From assembly GCF_036241575.1 (NCBI RefSeq), contig NZ_CP108455.1, forward strand, positions 2,246,501 through 2,310,500: DNA of 64,000 nucleotides, read 5' to 3'. Shown here in pieces: positions 46,473 to 54,263 of the stretch. The DNA comes from Streptomyces sp. NBC_01267. Lineage in GTDB: Bacteria > Actinomycetota > Actinomycetes > Streptomycetales > Streptomycetaceae. Position numbers and translations under genes: made by a program. Positions within the stretch are counted from its first letter, which is position 1. Every line of letters begins with the position of its first letter. The notes under the pieces are model-generated. The model was not told the DNA's origin. It saw only the letters and a list, made by a program, of their open reading frames with translations, and did no database searches.

Positions 46473-47021
46473 ATGTGTCAGCCCGAGTGGCGGCGTGCCC
46501 GCGTCGAGGCGCAGCATCTGGCCGATCTCGCACGGCTGCGCCGCGTCCGCGACCGTATCGACAGGGAGTACGCGCAGCCGCTGAACGTGGAGGCGCTCGC
46601 CCGCGGTGTGAACATGTCCGCCGGGCACCTCAGCCGGCAGTTCCGGGCCGCCTACGGCGAGTCGCCGTACTCATACCTGATGACGCGCCGCATCGAGCGC
46701 GCGACAGCGCTGCTGCGGCGTGGCGACCTCAGCGTCACCGAGGTCTGCTTCGTGGTCGGCTGCGCGTCGCTGGGCACGTTCACCACCCGCTTCACCGAGC
46801 TGGTCGGCATGCCGCCCGGAGTTTTCCGGCGCCGCGCGGCGGACGGCGCGGCGGATGTTTCGGCGGACTCGGCGGACGCAGCGGACGACCGTGCCGATGC
46901 CACAGGTCCGGCCGGTGACAAGGGGCCCGCATTCACGGTGGAGGGGATGCCGGCATGCGTGGCGAAGCAGGTGACGAGACCGGTCAGGAATCGAGAAGCC
47001 CCGGCCGCCGAACAGCCCTAG
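46473..47021 (+). CDS. AraC-family transcriptional regulator
   Basis: A 182-aa regulator consisting of an AraC double HTH (residues ~20-120) without a large ligand domain. IDREYAQPLNVEALARGVNM, SAGHLSRQFRAAYGESPYSYL, RIERATALLRRGDLSVTEVC, and GCASLGTFTTRFTELVGMPPGVF are the two helix-turn-helices. The start at 46473 has a ggaaggaaagggg ribosome site. The tail (from ~130) is Ala/Asp-rich. It lies between two VOC genes whose promoters share a 16-bp element. Confidence 0.92.
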   Translation: MCQPEWRRARVEAQHLADLARLRRVRDRIDREYAQPLNVEALARGVNMSAGHLSRQFRAAYGESPYSYLMTRRIERATALLRRGDLSVTEVCFVVGCASLGTFTTRFTELVGMPPGVFRRRAADGAADVSADSADAADDRADATGPAGDKGPAFTVEGMPACVAKQVTRPVRNREAPAAEQP

Positions 47022-47024
47022 CGT
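46984..47024 (+). promoter_or_regulatory. Promoter with shared TCAGGAATCGAGAAGC element (VOC 2)
   Basis: A second exact copy of the 16-mer (46984-46999), inside the 3' end of the AraC gene, 32 bp before the second VOC start at 47032. A -10-like TAGCGT is at 47019-47024, overlapping the AraC stop. Spacing matches the first copy to within one base. Confidence 0.65.
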
Positions 47025-47031
47025 GATAACC

Positions 47032-47709
47032 ATGACAACCACCGCATCCACCGCATCCACCACGTCCCTCGCATCCGTCACCCTTGAGGTGGCCGACCCC
47101 GGGGCCGCCCATCGCTTCTACACCGCCTTCGGAGTGGACACACGCATACGCCTGCGGGCGTCCGAGGAGCACTCCACCGGATTCCGCGGCTTCACCCTGG
47201 CGCTCACGGTGTCCCGGCAGGCCACCGTCGACAGTTTCCTCGGCGCCGCCGTGGGCGCCGGCGCCACGGTGCTGAAGCCCGCCGAGAAGTCGCTGTGGGG
47301 CTACGGCGGCGTCGTCCGGGCGCCGGACGGAACGATCTGGAAGGTCGCGACCCCGGCGAAGAAGGACACCGGCCCGGCCACCCGCGAGATCGACGAGATG
47401 GTCCTCCTGCTCGGCGTCGAGGACGTGAAGGCCAGCAAGCAGTTCTACGTCGGCCGGGGCCTGACCGTGGCCAAGAGCTTCGGCGGCAAGTACGCCGAGT
47501 TCGCCTCCGGCGAGGACAGTCCCGTCAAGCTGGCGCTGTACAAGCGCCGCGGTCTGGCCAAGGACCTCGGCGTCCCCGCCGAGGGCATCGGCTCGCACCG
47601 CATCGTCCTCGGCAGCACTGCCGACCCCTTCACCGACCCGGACGGATTCGCCTGGGAGGCCGCCGCGTCGCTCGCCCCCGCGTCGCCCACGGCGTCTGCG
47701 CGGTCGTGA
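47032..47709 (+). CDS. Two-domain VOC-family protein
   Basis: A 225-aa protein with two VOC modules: ASVTLEVADPGAAHRFYTAF and GGVVRAPDGTIWKVATPAKK in the first, and EMVLLLGVEDVKASKQFYVG plus FTDPDGFAWEA in the second. The N-terminus is Thr/Ser/Ala-rich low-complexity sequence. The start at 47032 matches promoter spacing. Probably an actinobacterial glyoxalase-like protein co-activated with the first VOC gene by the AraC regulator. Ligand unknown. Confidence 0.88.
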   Translation: MTTTASTASTTSLASVTLEVADPGAAHRFYTAFGVDTRIRLRASEEHSTGFRGFTLALTVSRQATVDSFLGAAVGAGATVLKPAEKSLWGYGGVVRAPDGTIWKVATPAKKDTGPATREIDEMVLLLGVEDVKASKQFYVGRGLTVAKSFGGKYAEFASGEDSPVKLALYKRRGLAKDLGVPAEGIGSHRIVLGSTADPFTDPDGFAWEAAASLAPASPTASARS

Positions 47710-47717
47710 CTCCCCGC

Positions 47718-47821
47718 CTGAACTCCCGTCCTGACCTGCCGTCCTGAACTCCCGTCCTGACCTGCCGTCCTGAACTCCCGTCCTGACCTGCCGTCCTGAA
47801 CTCCCGTCCTGACCTGCCGTC
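47718..47821 (+). repeat. 26-bp tandem repeat, four perfect copies
   Basis: Four perfect head-to-tail copies of a 26-bp unit (ctgaactcccgtcctgacct plus gccgtc) directly after the VOC gene, followed by a partial copy. There are no spacers, so it is not a CRISPR. Each unit is built of two related 13-mers (cctgaactcccgt / cctgacctgccgt). Confidence 0.97.
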
Positions 47822-47974
47822 CTGACCTGCCTCATCCCTGTACGAGGAAACGTCCATGACACACCTGTGACCGGAATTGTGGCCTGCACCACAGCCCGGC
47901 GCTCTGACTCCGAAACAGACCATTGATTTCCTGCGCGCGACGCTGGACAGCATTCCCGAGGAACCGTAACTGCC

Positions 47975-48174
47975 ATGAGTGACAAGCGAATCAGCACCCC
48001 TTTCAAGACTTCTTCGTTCTCCTCATCCACTGCCGACCAGGAGTGCGTAGAGGTAGCCGGAACGCTCGACGGAGGCCGCGCCGTCCGCGACAGCAAAGCC
48101 CCCGCGCGCGGCACCACGTAGCATTCCCCACCGCCTGGGCCGCCTTCCTCACCGCCGTGAAACAGCGCGGCTAG
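47975..48174 (+). pseudogene. Frameshifted DUF397 gene
   Basis: The ATG at 47975 opens MSDKRISTPFKTSSFSSSTA, then CVEVAGTL and GGRAVRDSKAP, a recognisable DUF397 pattern, but stops early at 48119-48121. A different frame continues HHVAFPTAWAAFLTAVKQRG to a stop at 48172-48174, the usual DUF397 end. A one- or two-base change in the agcaaagcccccgcgcgcgg stretch explains the break. DUF397 proteins normally follow XRE-type regulators, which are absent here; only a short unassigned coding remnant (LTPKQTIDFLRATLDSIPEE) precedes it. Confidence 0.7.
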
Positions 48175-48394
48175 CATCAATACCGGTAACTGGATCCGGG
48201 CGTTGTTGTTGGCCCCCCCCGTTCCACCAGCCGCTTCGGCTTGGACCTCGCCCCCCCGGTCTTCGCGGTCCCGGCCGACGGCCCGATCCCGGGCACGATC
48301 TGCTTCACACCCACGCCGGACCCGGCGCGTCCACGGCCGCCCGCGCCTCCCACTCCTCGATCACCGAACCCGTCGACGCCCTCCCGCAGCAGAG
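48175..48394. other. Junction region between chromosomal genes and peptide cluster
   Basis: 220 bp with no gene that I can support. It has an unusual run of eight or more C (from ~48212) and two short leftward open stretches (EEWEARAAVDAPGPAWV and KQIVPGIGPSAGTAKTG) that could be gene debris. No IS end or attachment site was recognised. It separates the DUF397 remnant from the argB-like gene. Confidence 0.45.
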
Positions 48395-49348
48395 CTACGC
48401 CCTTGGCCGTTCCCCGTGTCGGCGTTGGTGCTCATGCGTGGTTCCCCTCTCTGCACGGGGCCGCAAGGAGGAACCGTCGGGCACGATGGTCGTGCCGAGC
48501 GGCTTGTCCGCGAGGGCGCCGGTGAGGACCGCGTGCGGGACCCGGCCGTCGACGATGTGCGCGCTGCGGACTCCACCGCGCACGGCCCTGAGGCAGCCCT
48601 CCGCTTTGGGTAGCATCCCCGAGGTGAGGTGGGGAAGCAGCGCTTCGAGCTGGGCCGCGGTCAGCCTGCTGACGATCTCGTCACCATGGGGCCAGTCCGC
48701 ATAGAGGCCCTTCACGTCGGTGACCATGAGGAGGTCCCGGGCACCGAGGGCTGCTGCGAGCGCGGCTGCGGCCGTGTCGGCGTTGACGTTGTGGACGAAC
48801 CCGTCCTCGGCGCTGCGCGCCACAGGGGAGACGACCGGGATGAACCCCTGGACGAGGAGAGCGTCCAGCAGGGCGGTATCCACCTTGACGATCTCGCCGA
48901 CCCGTCCGATGTCGACCGGTTCTCCACCCACCTCCGGCCGATGCCGTACCGCGGTGATGGTGTCGGCGTCCTCGCCTGAGACTCCGACCGCCAGCGGCAC
49001 GTCCCGGTTGATCAGCCCGACCAGATCCCGCTGCACCTGACCCACCAGGACCATGCGGACGACGTCCATCGCATCGGGCGTCGTGACGCGCAGCCCCGCC
49101 CTGAACTCGTTGGCGAGACCTCGCCGGGTGAGTTCGGCACTGATCTGCGGGCCGCCACCGTGCACGATCAGTGGCCGCAGGCCCTCGTCCCTGACCCGGA
49201 CGACATCGCGGGCGATGGCGGCCTTGAGTGCGTCATCGACCAGGGCGCTGCCGCCGAGCTTGATGACGGTGATCGGGCCGAGGCCGCCGGTGCTGCGTGC
49301 CGCGGGCCTGGCCGGACGGCTGTGGGCGGTCAGTTGGGGCTCCGGCAT
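48395..49348 (-). CDS. argB: Acetylglutamate kinase-like protein in NRPS cluster
   Basis: A 317-aa amino-acid kinase closely resembling ArgB, which phosphorylates N-acetylglutamate. Motifs: [70 protein letters not shown], and [19 protein letters not shown]. The usual ArgB end (ELFTD-GIGTM) is altered to [17 protein letters not shown], and a basic tail is added. The ATG overlaps the carbamoyltransferase stop (ATGA). With the ArgA-like GNAT two genes upstream, it probably feeds a glutamate-derived precursor to the peptide. Confidence 0.88.
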   Translation of the reverse strand: MPEPQLTAHSRPARPAARSTGGLGPITVIKLGGSALVDDALKAAIARDVVRVRDEGLRPLIVHGGGPQISAELTRRGLANEFRAGLRVTTPDAMDVVRMVLVGQVQRDLVGLINRDVPLAVGVSGEDADTITAVRHRPEVGGEPVDIGRVGEIVKVDTALLDALLVQGFIPVVSPVARSAEDGFVHNVNADTAAAALAAALGARDLLMVTDVKGLYADWPHGDEIVSRLTAAQLEALLPHLTSGMLPKAEGCLRAVRGGVRSAHIVDGRVPHAVLTGALADKPLGTTIVPDGSSLRPRAERGTTHEHQRRHGERPRA

Positions 49349-51093
49349 CAGTGACGGGGCCCATCGGGATGATCCACGTGAGGTGCGACCGCGGGAGGGT
49401 TGCGCGAGTACAGCACTCCCTCGCTCCAGATCCGGTCGACCCTGCCCCAGGTGATCGCGGACGCGATGTCCGGAAAGAATCCGCTGCCGTTGAGGTTGGC
49501 GCTGGTGTTGCACAGCACCGGAATCCCGCTGAGCCGGTGGTACTCGTTGAGTATCCCGGCGAGGACCGGGTCGTCTTCCTGGGCGACCGTCTGGAGCCGG
49601 GCCGTCCCGTCCAGGTGGATCACCGCGGGGATCTTCTCGATCCAGCTCTCCCGTATCGTGTGATCGAAGAGCATGTACGGGTCAGGGGTGCCGGGTTCGA
49701 AGATCGCCGGGGCCTCCTCGACCAGGCACAGGGGAGCGACCGGCCGGTAGGACTCGCGGCCCTTGACCCTGTTCAGCTCCGCCTTCATCGCCGCCGACGT
49801 CGGCGCGGCGATGATGCTCCGCGCGCCGAGCGCACGCGGCCCCAGTTCCGCCCTGCCGTTGAGCAGGACAACCGGCTCCCCGCTCTCGTGCAGCACTCGC
49901 GCCAGTCCCGCCGGGTCGCAGGGATCCGAGGTCCAGCCGTCCGGGATGTCCTCGGTGGCGACCAGAGCGGGTCCGAGCCGCGCGTGCCACTCGATGGCGC
50001 CGAGCCCGGTGTGCTGCGCGGCGGCGAGCACGGCGCCGCCGATGGCAGAGCCGGAGTCGTTGGGGAACGGAGGCACCCAGACCTCACTGAAGAGCGGGAG
50101 GCTCCGCAGCGCGCTGTTCCACTTGATGTTGAGAGCACAGCCCCCGACGAAGGACAGGTTCCAGGGCCCGTCCCCCTTCCAGGCCGAGATCTTGGCGGTG
50201 ATGCGTTCGAGCAACAGCTCGCCGAGGAAGGTGTGGACGCTGGCGAGCACGTCCTCGTCACTGATCCCGGTGGGCGCCACCCGCTCCCGCACCTCGTCGT
50301 AGAAGTCGTGCAGCGGCGGCATGGACTGCTCGAAGAGGCTGCCGAATCCGCCGACCGTACGGCGGTACTCGACGGCGGCAGGGATGTCGCTCTCGAAGAC
50401 CTTGTGGAAGGTTTCGCGCAGAACGACCAGGACTTCCTCTCTTGCCCGGCCGAGCGCGATGTACGCCATGAGCTTCCCTGCGATCGTCAGGTCGTCCACG
50501 TTCGCCGACTGCTCTGACCGCCGGAAGGGCCCGAAATGGTGGCCCGCCGTCGCGTAGGCGTGTCCGATCAGCGGGAACAGCTCTCCGCCGTTCTCCACCC
50601 GGCCCGCTTCCACCCAGTACAGCCGCGGGAACAGCCCACCGTCCCAGACCAGCACGAACGCCGGCTCCTGACGCAACGAGAAGGGGCTCGAAGCGTACGC
50701 ACTCGCCAGGTGACCGGCCGCGTGCGGATAGCTGGCGTAGGTGCAGGCCTCGCCGTTGATCTCGAAGTCTCCGGTGAAACTGGGGCTGAGCAGGTCGGGG
50801 AACCCCTTCGACTCCCGGTACGGGCCGACCACCAGCGAGACGGGCGAACCGTGATCGGACAGTTCGAGCCGGCCGAGGTCGTCACCGTCCCAGCCATCGA
50901 CGACCCACTTGTCCACGTCCTCGACCTTGTACCCGAAATCACCGAGGATCCGCGGGACTACGTCAAGGTCCGATATCTCGCTGTACCGACGCCCGTTGGC
51001 GATCTTCTCGATCTCGACACTGAAGACCAGTTTGCCGTCGTCGAGCAGAGCCACCGCACCGTCATGAGTAAGCTTGAGCCCACAAATAATCAT
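49348..51093 (-). CDS. Carbamoyltransferase (NodU/CmcH/TobZ family)
   Basis: A 581-aa carbamoyltransferase that uses carbamoyl phosphate and ATP through a carbamoyl-adenylate. The start at 51093 ([20 protein letters not shown]) has aggag five bases upstream; a GTG two codons earlier is too close. The Kae1-like half has the metal motif [19 protein letters not shown] and [16 protein letters not shown]. The C-terminal half has [28 protein letters not shown], and [15 protein letters not shown] in place of the usual FN-S-N segment. It probably O-carbamoylates the peptide or a precursor. Confidence 0.92.
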   Translation of the reverse strand: MIICGLKLTHDGAVALLDDGKLVFSVEIEKIANGRRYSEISDLDVVPRILGDFGYKVEDVDKWVVDGWDGDDLGRLELSDHGSPVSLVVGPYRESKGFPDLLSPSFTGDFEINGEACTYASYPHAAGHLASAYASSPFSLRQEPAFVLVWDGGLFPRLYWVEAGRVENGGELFPLIGHAYATAGHHFGPFRRSEQSANVDDLTIAGKLMAYIALGRAREEVLVVLRETFHKVFESDIPAAVEYRRTVGGFGSLFEQSMPPLHDFYDEVRERVAPTGISDEDVLASVHTFLGELLLERITAKISAWKGDGPWNLSFVGGCALNIKWNSALRSLPLFSEVWVPPFPNDSGSAIGGAVLAAAQHTGLGAIEWHARLGPALVATEDIPDGWTSDPCDPAGLARVLHESGEPVVLLNGRAELGPRALGARSIIAAPTSAAMKAELNRVKGRESYRPVAPLCLVEEAPAIFEPGTPDPYMLFDHTIRESWIEKIPAVIHLDGTARLQTVAQEDDPVLAGILNEYHRLSGIPVLCNTSANLNGSGFFPDIASAITWGRVDRIWSEGVLYSRNPPAVAPHVDHPDGPRH

Positions 51094-51136
51094 CGACACT
51101 CCTCATTCTGTAACTCCGCTCTCAGTGACTCTGTGC

Positions 51137-51637
51137 TCAACCAAGAGCGAGAACTCTCCGATATATCGACGAACCTCTGCGCTGTGTGAACCGATTCCTC
51201 CAGTCTTCGGTCTCCTCAAGGGGTGCCACCTCGCTGAAGCCCTGGCGCACGAACCAGTCCCCCGCGTGTTTCGACGAAGCCAGAAGTGCCGAGAAGCCGA
51301 GCTGCGAACCGATGCCGGCGGCGCGTTCGACGAGAGCACGGCCTATGCCCTTCCCCTGGTCTCCGCTGGAGATGCAGAGGTTGTACATGAGGAGTTCGTC
51401 GTGCCGCGGGGTCAGTCCCACGCAACCGGTCACTGTCGTACCGCTGCGCACGACAAGGAATTCATGGACATTCTCCGCAATCTCCCCGAGCGTTCTGGGG
51501 ACCAGCAGATCCTGGCTCGCGAAGGAGGCCGACATCTCCTCGATGAGGGGGCAGTCCGAGAGCTGGGCGTGGTGAATCGACAAGCCGGCGAGCAGGCCTT
51601 TTCCGCCAGGAGAACACTTCATCTGCCCCGATTTCAT
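51137..51637 (-). CDS. GNAT acetyltransferase, ArgA/NAGS-like
   Basis: A 166-aa GNAT with strong likeness to the acetyltransferase domain of N-acetylglutamate synthase: LVPRTLGEIAENVHEFLVV, TVTGCVGLTPRHDELLMYNL, acetyl-CoA loop SSGDQGKGIGRALVERAAG, and DWFVRQGFSEVAPLE. The start at 51637 overlaps the SDR stop (ATGA). It has no amino-acid-kinase-like arginine-binding domain, so it is unlikely to be feedback-inhibited. With the ArgB-like kinase it makes up the first two steps from glutamate toward ornithine. Confidence 0.82.
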   Translation of the reverse strand: MKSGQMKCSPGGKGLLAGLSIHHAQLSDCPLIEEMSASFASQDLLVPRTLGEIAENVHEFLVVRSGTTVTGCVGLTPRHDELLMYNLCISSGDQGKGIGRALVERAAGIGSQLGFSALLASSKHAGDWFVRQGFSEVAPLEETEDWRNRFTQRRGSSIYRRVLALG

Positions 51638-52407
51638 CGGCTGGACCCACTGGCGGGGAACCCGAGGCCGAAGTACTGGTCCGTGGGCATGATCTCGATC
51701 ATGTTGACGTTGACGTGCGGCGGCCTGGAGAGGCACCAGCTGACCGTCTGGGCGACGTCATCCGCCGACAGGGGTGCGAGGCCGTCGTAGAGACGATCCG
51801 CCCGGTCGGCGTCGCCGTCGTAGCGAACCAGCGCGAACTCCGTCTTCGCCATCCCCGGCGCGACGCAGCTCACCCGCACTCCGGTCCCGTGCAGGTCGAC
51901 GCGCATGTTCAGGGTCAGCTGATGGACGAACGCCTTGGTGGCGCCGTAGACGTTGCCGCCGAGATACGGGTAAGTGGCAGTGATCGAGCCCACGTTCACG
52001 ATGTGTCCGGCATTCCGGGCCACGAGACGGGGCAGGATGAGGTCGGTGACGTTGAGAAGGCCCATGATGTTGGTCTCGACCATCTCCCGCCAGAGGCCTC
52101 GGTCGCCGGACTGAATGGGCTCCAGCCCTTTCGACAGGCCGGCGTTGTTGACCAGGGCCGACACGTTCCGGTATTCCTCCGGCAGCTCCTCGAATGCCTT
52201 CTCCAGAGCGTCGGCATCCCGCACGTCCGCCACCATCGGCCAGATCTTCAGCTCCGGGTCATGGCTGACCAGAGACTCCATGCGATCCGCCCTGCGGGCA
52301 ACAGCGACAACCGGGTGACCCTCTTCGGCCAGCACTTGCGCGGTCCTCGCGCCGAACCCCGACGAAGCGCCTGTCACAACGACGGCACCACGGCTCTCAT
52401 GCGTCAT
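51634..52407 (-). CDS. Short-chain dehydrogenase (YdfG-like)
   Basis: A 257-aa SDR with a ggggag ribosome site before the ATG at 52407. Features: VVVTGASSGFGARTAQVLAE, ADVRDADALEKAFEELPEEY, ALVNNAGLSKGLEP, GSITATYPYLGGNVYGATKAF with catalytic Ser, Tyr and Lys. The end IEIMPTDQYFGLGF is typical of YdfG-type 3-hydroxy-acid dehydrogenases. It probably oxidises or reduces a beta-hydroxy group on an amino-acid precursor of the peptide. Confidence 0.9.
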   Translation of the reverse strand: MTHESRGAVVVTGASSGFGARTAQVLAEEGHPVVAVARRADRMESLVSHDPELKIWPMVADVRDADALEKAFEELPEEYRNVSALVNNAGLSKGLEPIQSGDRGLWREMVETNIMGLLNVTDLILPRLVARNAGHIVNVGSITATYPYLGGNVYGATKAFVHQLTLNMRVDLHGTGVRVSCVAPGMAKTEFALVRYDGDADRADRLYDGLAPLSADDVAQTVSWCLSRPPHVNVNMIEIMPTDQYFGLGFPASGSSR

Positions 52408-52521
52408 CGTGCTGTTCTCCCCTGCACCATCAAATGCGCCATCAAATCCGATGAGACTTCGGTGCGGGCGGCGGAGGCACCGAAATGCATCCGCCACCCA
52501 CAGTTTCGAACGCGGTGTACC

Positions 52522-53388
52522 TCAGCGGGCCGGCTTCACAGCCTCCACGAGCAGGTGGTAGCCGAGGTGGTTGAACGGCGGAACGTCGCTGAGCTTCAGC
52601 TCCAGAGAACGGACCGTGTTGGCAACCCCGCTGTCGCGCAGCACCTCGTCCGCCAGCCAGGCGGAGATGGTGGAGTTGCCCCGCAGGTGCGTCACCACCA
52701 TGCCCGAGGTGGCGAAGAGGGCATTCAGGTCCTGCGGGCTGAAGCTGTACCAGGGCGCGACGTACTCCTCGCCGCTCCGCGTCTGGGTGAAGCGGAGCTC
52801 CTTGCCCTCCACGTCGGTGATGTCCACCGCCGCGAAGCGGTCACCCTTGAAGAACTGCTCGATCAGTGAGTTCTTCACCCCGATGAGCATGCGCCCACCG
52901 GGACGGAGCACACGGGCTGCCTCTGCGAAGACCTTCTCGCGGTCGTCGACCGGAATGTGCATGAGCGCGAGCATGCTCGTCACGACGTCGAAGGAACCGT
53001 CCTCGAACGGAAGATTCGCCATGTCGCCCTCGTTCAGCGAGGCCTGAAGGCTCTCCTGGTCGAGCTTCTCCTGCAGGACGTCGAGCATCGCCCGGGAGAT
53101 GTCCAGGCCACTCACCTCCGCGCCGAGCGCGGCCATCGGAACCGTGAACCGGCCGGTGCCGCACCCCATGTCAAGAACCCGCTGGCCCGGCCGCACCTTA
53201 CTGAAGATGAAGTCCCGCTCGGCCTGGGTGAACATGTCGTCCGCAGGGCCGACGCCGGGGATCCGCTCGTCGTACTCGGCTGCCACCTGCTGATAGACGG
53301 ACCGGACCGTCGCCTTCTGGGTCGCGGCGACAACGCCGTTCAGGTCGGCACCGGCGAGCTCGTTCGTCTCCGAAATCTGGCTGGACAT
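52522..53388 (-). CDS. Class I SAM-dependent methyltransferase
   Basis: A 288-aa methyltransferase. SAM-binding motif I is RVLDMGCGTGRFTVPMAALG, the acidic motif is VSGLDISRAMLDVLQEKL, and motif II/III are FDVVTSMLALMHIP and ARVLRPGGRMLIGVKN. The N-terminal helix AEYDERIPGVGPADDMFTQ resembles ubiE-like enzymes. It lies 114 bp upstream of the SDR on the same strand within the peptide cluster and is likely a tailoring O- or N-methyltransferase. Confidence 0.9.
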   Translation of the reverse strand: MSSQISETNELAGADLNGVVAATQKATVRSVYQQVAAEYDERIPGVGPADDMFTQAERDFIFSKVRPGQRVLDMGCGTGRFTVPMAALGAEVSGLDISRAMLDVLQEKLDQESLQASLNEGDMANLPFEDGSFDVVTSMLALMHIPVDDREKVFAEAARVLRPGGRMLIGVKNSLIEQFFKGDRFAAVDITDVEGKELRFTQTRSGEEYVAPWYSFSPQDLNALFATSGMVVTHLRGNSTISAWLADEVLRDSGVANTVRSLELKLSDVPPFNHLGYHLLVEAVKPAR

Positions 53389-53534
53389 ATACGTCTTCCT
53401 CTTTCGCTCGTTCTTGCCAGGTGAGTTGGTGTGGAAATTCCGGTCATTCTTCGCCGGCCACTACGGGTCGCGGCGTCAGACCGAAGTCAGGGATGAATTC
53501 GCATGAGGCGGAGTTGCACGGCGCGGACGAGGAG

Positions 53535-54263
53535 TCAGACCCGCTGCACCTGACGCGCGATGTGCTGGAGCAGCGGTCCGGGTCTGCTCTGCGGGAAGTC
53601 GTGGTTTCCGGCAAGTCCCACGGTTTCCACGGAACCCGTGGCATAGGCCGCCCAGGAACCTCTGGGTATGTCGTCGGCGTCCCCGTAGTAGGCGACAGCG
53701 GCACGCACGACCGGTGACGCGGGAGGAACGTACCCGTCGAGCATTGCCAGGTCCACGAGCATAATTTCGAGACTGAGTTCGACGAGTTCGTCGAAGACGT
53801 CTCCCGGGTCCACACCGGTCGCTCCGACCAACTCGCGTATCTCTGCCCGGAGTTCCGCTTCCTCGGTACCACGGCGCCGCATCGTCCTTTCGGGTGCCGG
53901 CGGCGCGCAGGCCGCGGTCAGCAGCAGGTCCACGTCCTTCCTGCGTGCCGCTACCTCCAGCGCGAGCAGCGCGCCGAGGCTGTGCCCGAAGAGCACCGGC
54001 CGCTGGATACGTGCCGAGGCCAGCGCGGCACAGGTCTCGTCGGCGGCCGCAGAGAGACTGCGACAGGGCTCGTCCCCATATCTGCGTCCCCTTCCGGGGA
54101 GGCAGATGGCGTGCACCCGCCACGTGGCCGGAAACAGGCCCTTCCAGGAGTCGAAGTACGTCGGGCCGCAGCCGGCGCCGGGAACGACCACCAGGTCGAG
54201 GACGGGTTCTGGGGCGTCCTGCAAGCGAACCAACGCCGGATGCCGGGATGTCGGCGGTTTCAT
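53535..54263 (-). CDS. Type II thioesterase
   Basis: A 242-aa alpha/beta-hydrolase of the GrsT type that clears stalled or mis-primed acyl groups from carrier proteins. LVVVPGAGCGPTYFDSWKG is the oxyanion region, the nucleophile is in VLFGHSLGALLALEVAA (GxSxG), and the catalytic His lies in GLAGNHDFPQSRPGPL. The ATG at 54263 overlaps the NRPS stop (ATGA). There is no integrated TE in the last visible NRPS module, so this enzyme could also help release the product. Confidence 0.93.
   Translation of the reverse strand: MKPPTSRHPALVRLQDAPEPVLDLVVVPGAGCGPTYFDSWKGLFPATWRVHAICLPGRGRRYGDEPCRSLSAAADETCAALASARIQRPVLFGHSLGALLALEVAARRKDVDLLLTAACAPPAPERTMRRRGTEEAELRAEIRELVGATGVDPGDVFDELVELSLEIMLVDLAMLDGYVPPASPVVRAAVAYYGDADDIPRGSWAAYATGSVETVGLAGNHDFPQSRPGPLLQHIARQVQRV

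Noticed and set aside
40089..47821. Tandem repeats at 40089 and 47718 as CRISPR
   Set aside because: Units of 7 and 26 bp are contiguous without spacers, and no cas gene is present.
48200..48394. Transposase remnant at the cluster border
   Set aside because: The short coding tails could not be tied to any transposase family, and no terminal inverted repeats were found.
48361..48435. Short leftward frame [20 protein letters not shown] after the argB-like gene as an argD start
   Set aside because: It stops after 24 codons and shows no aminotransferase sequence; it is too short to support a gene or named remnant.
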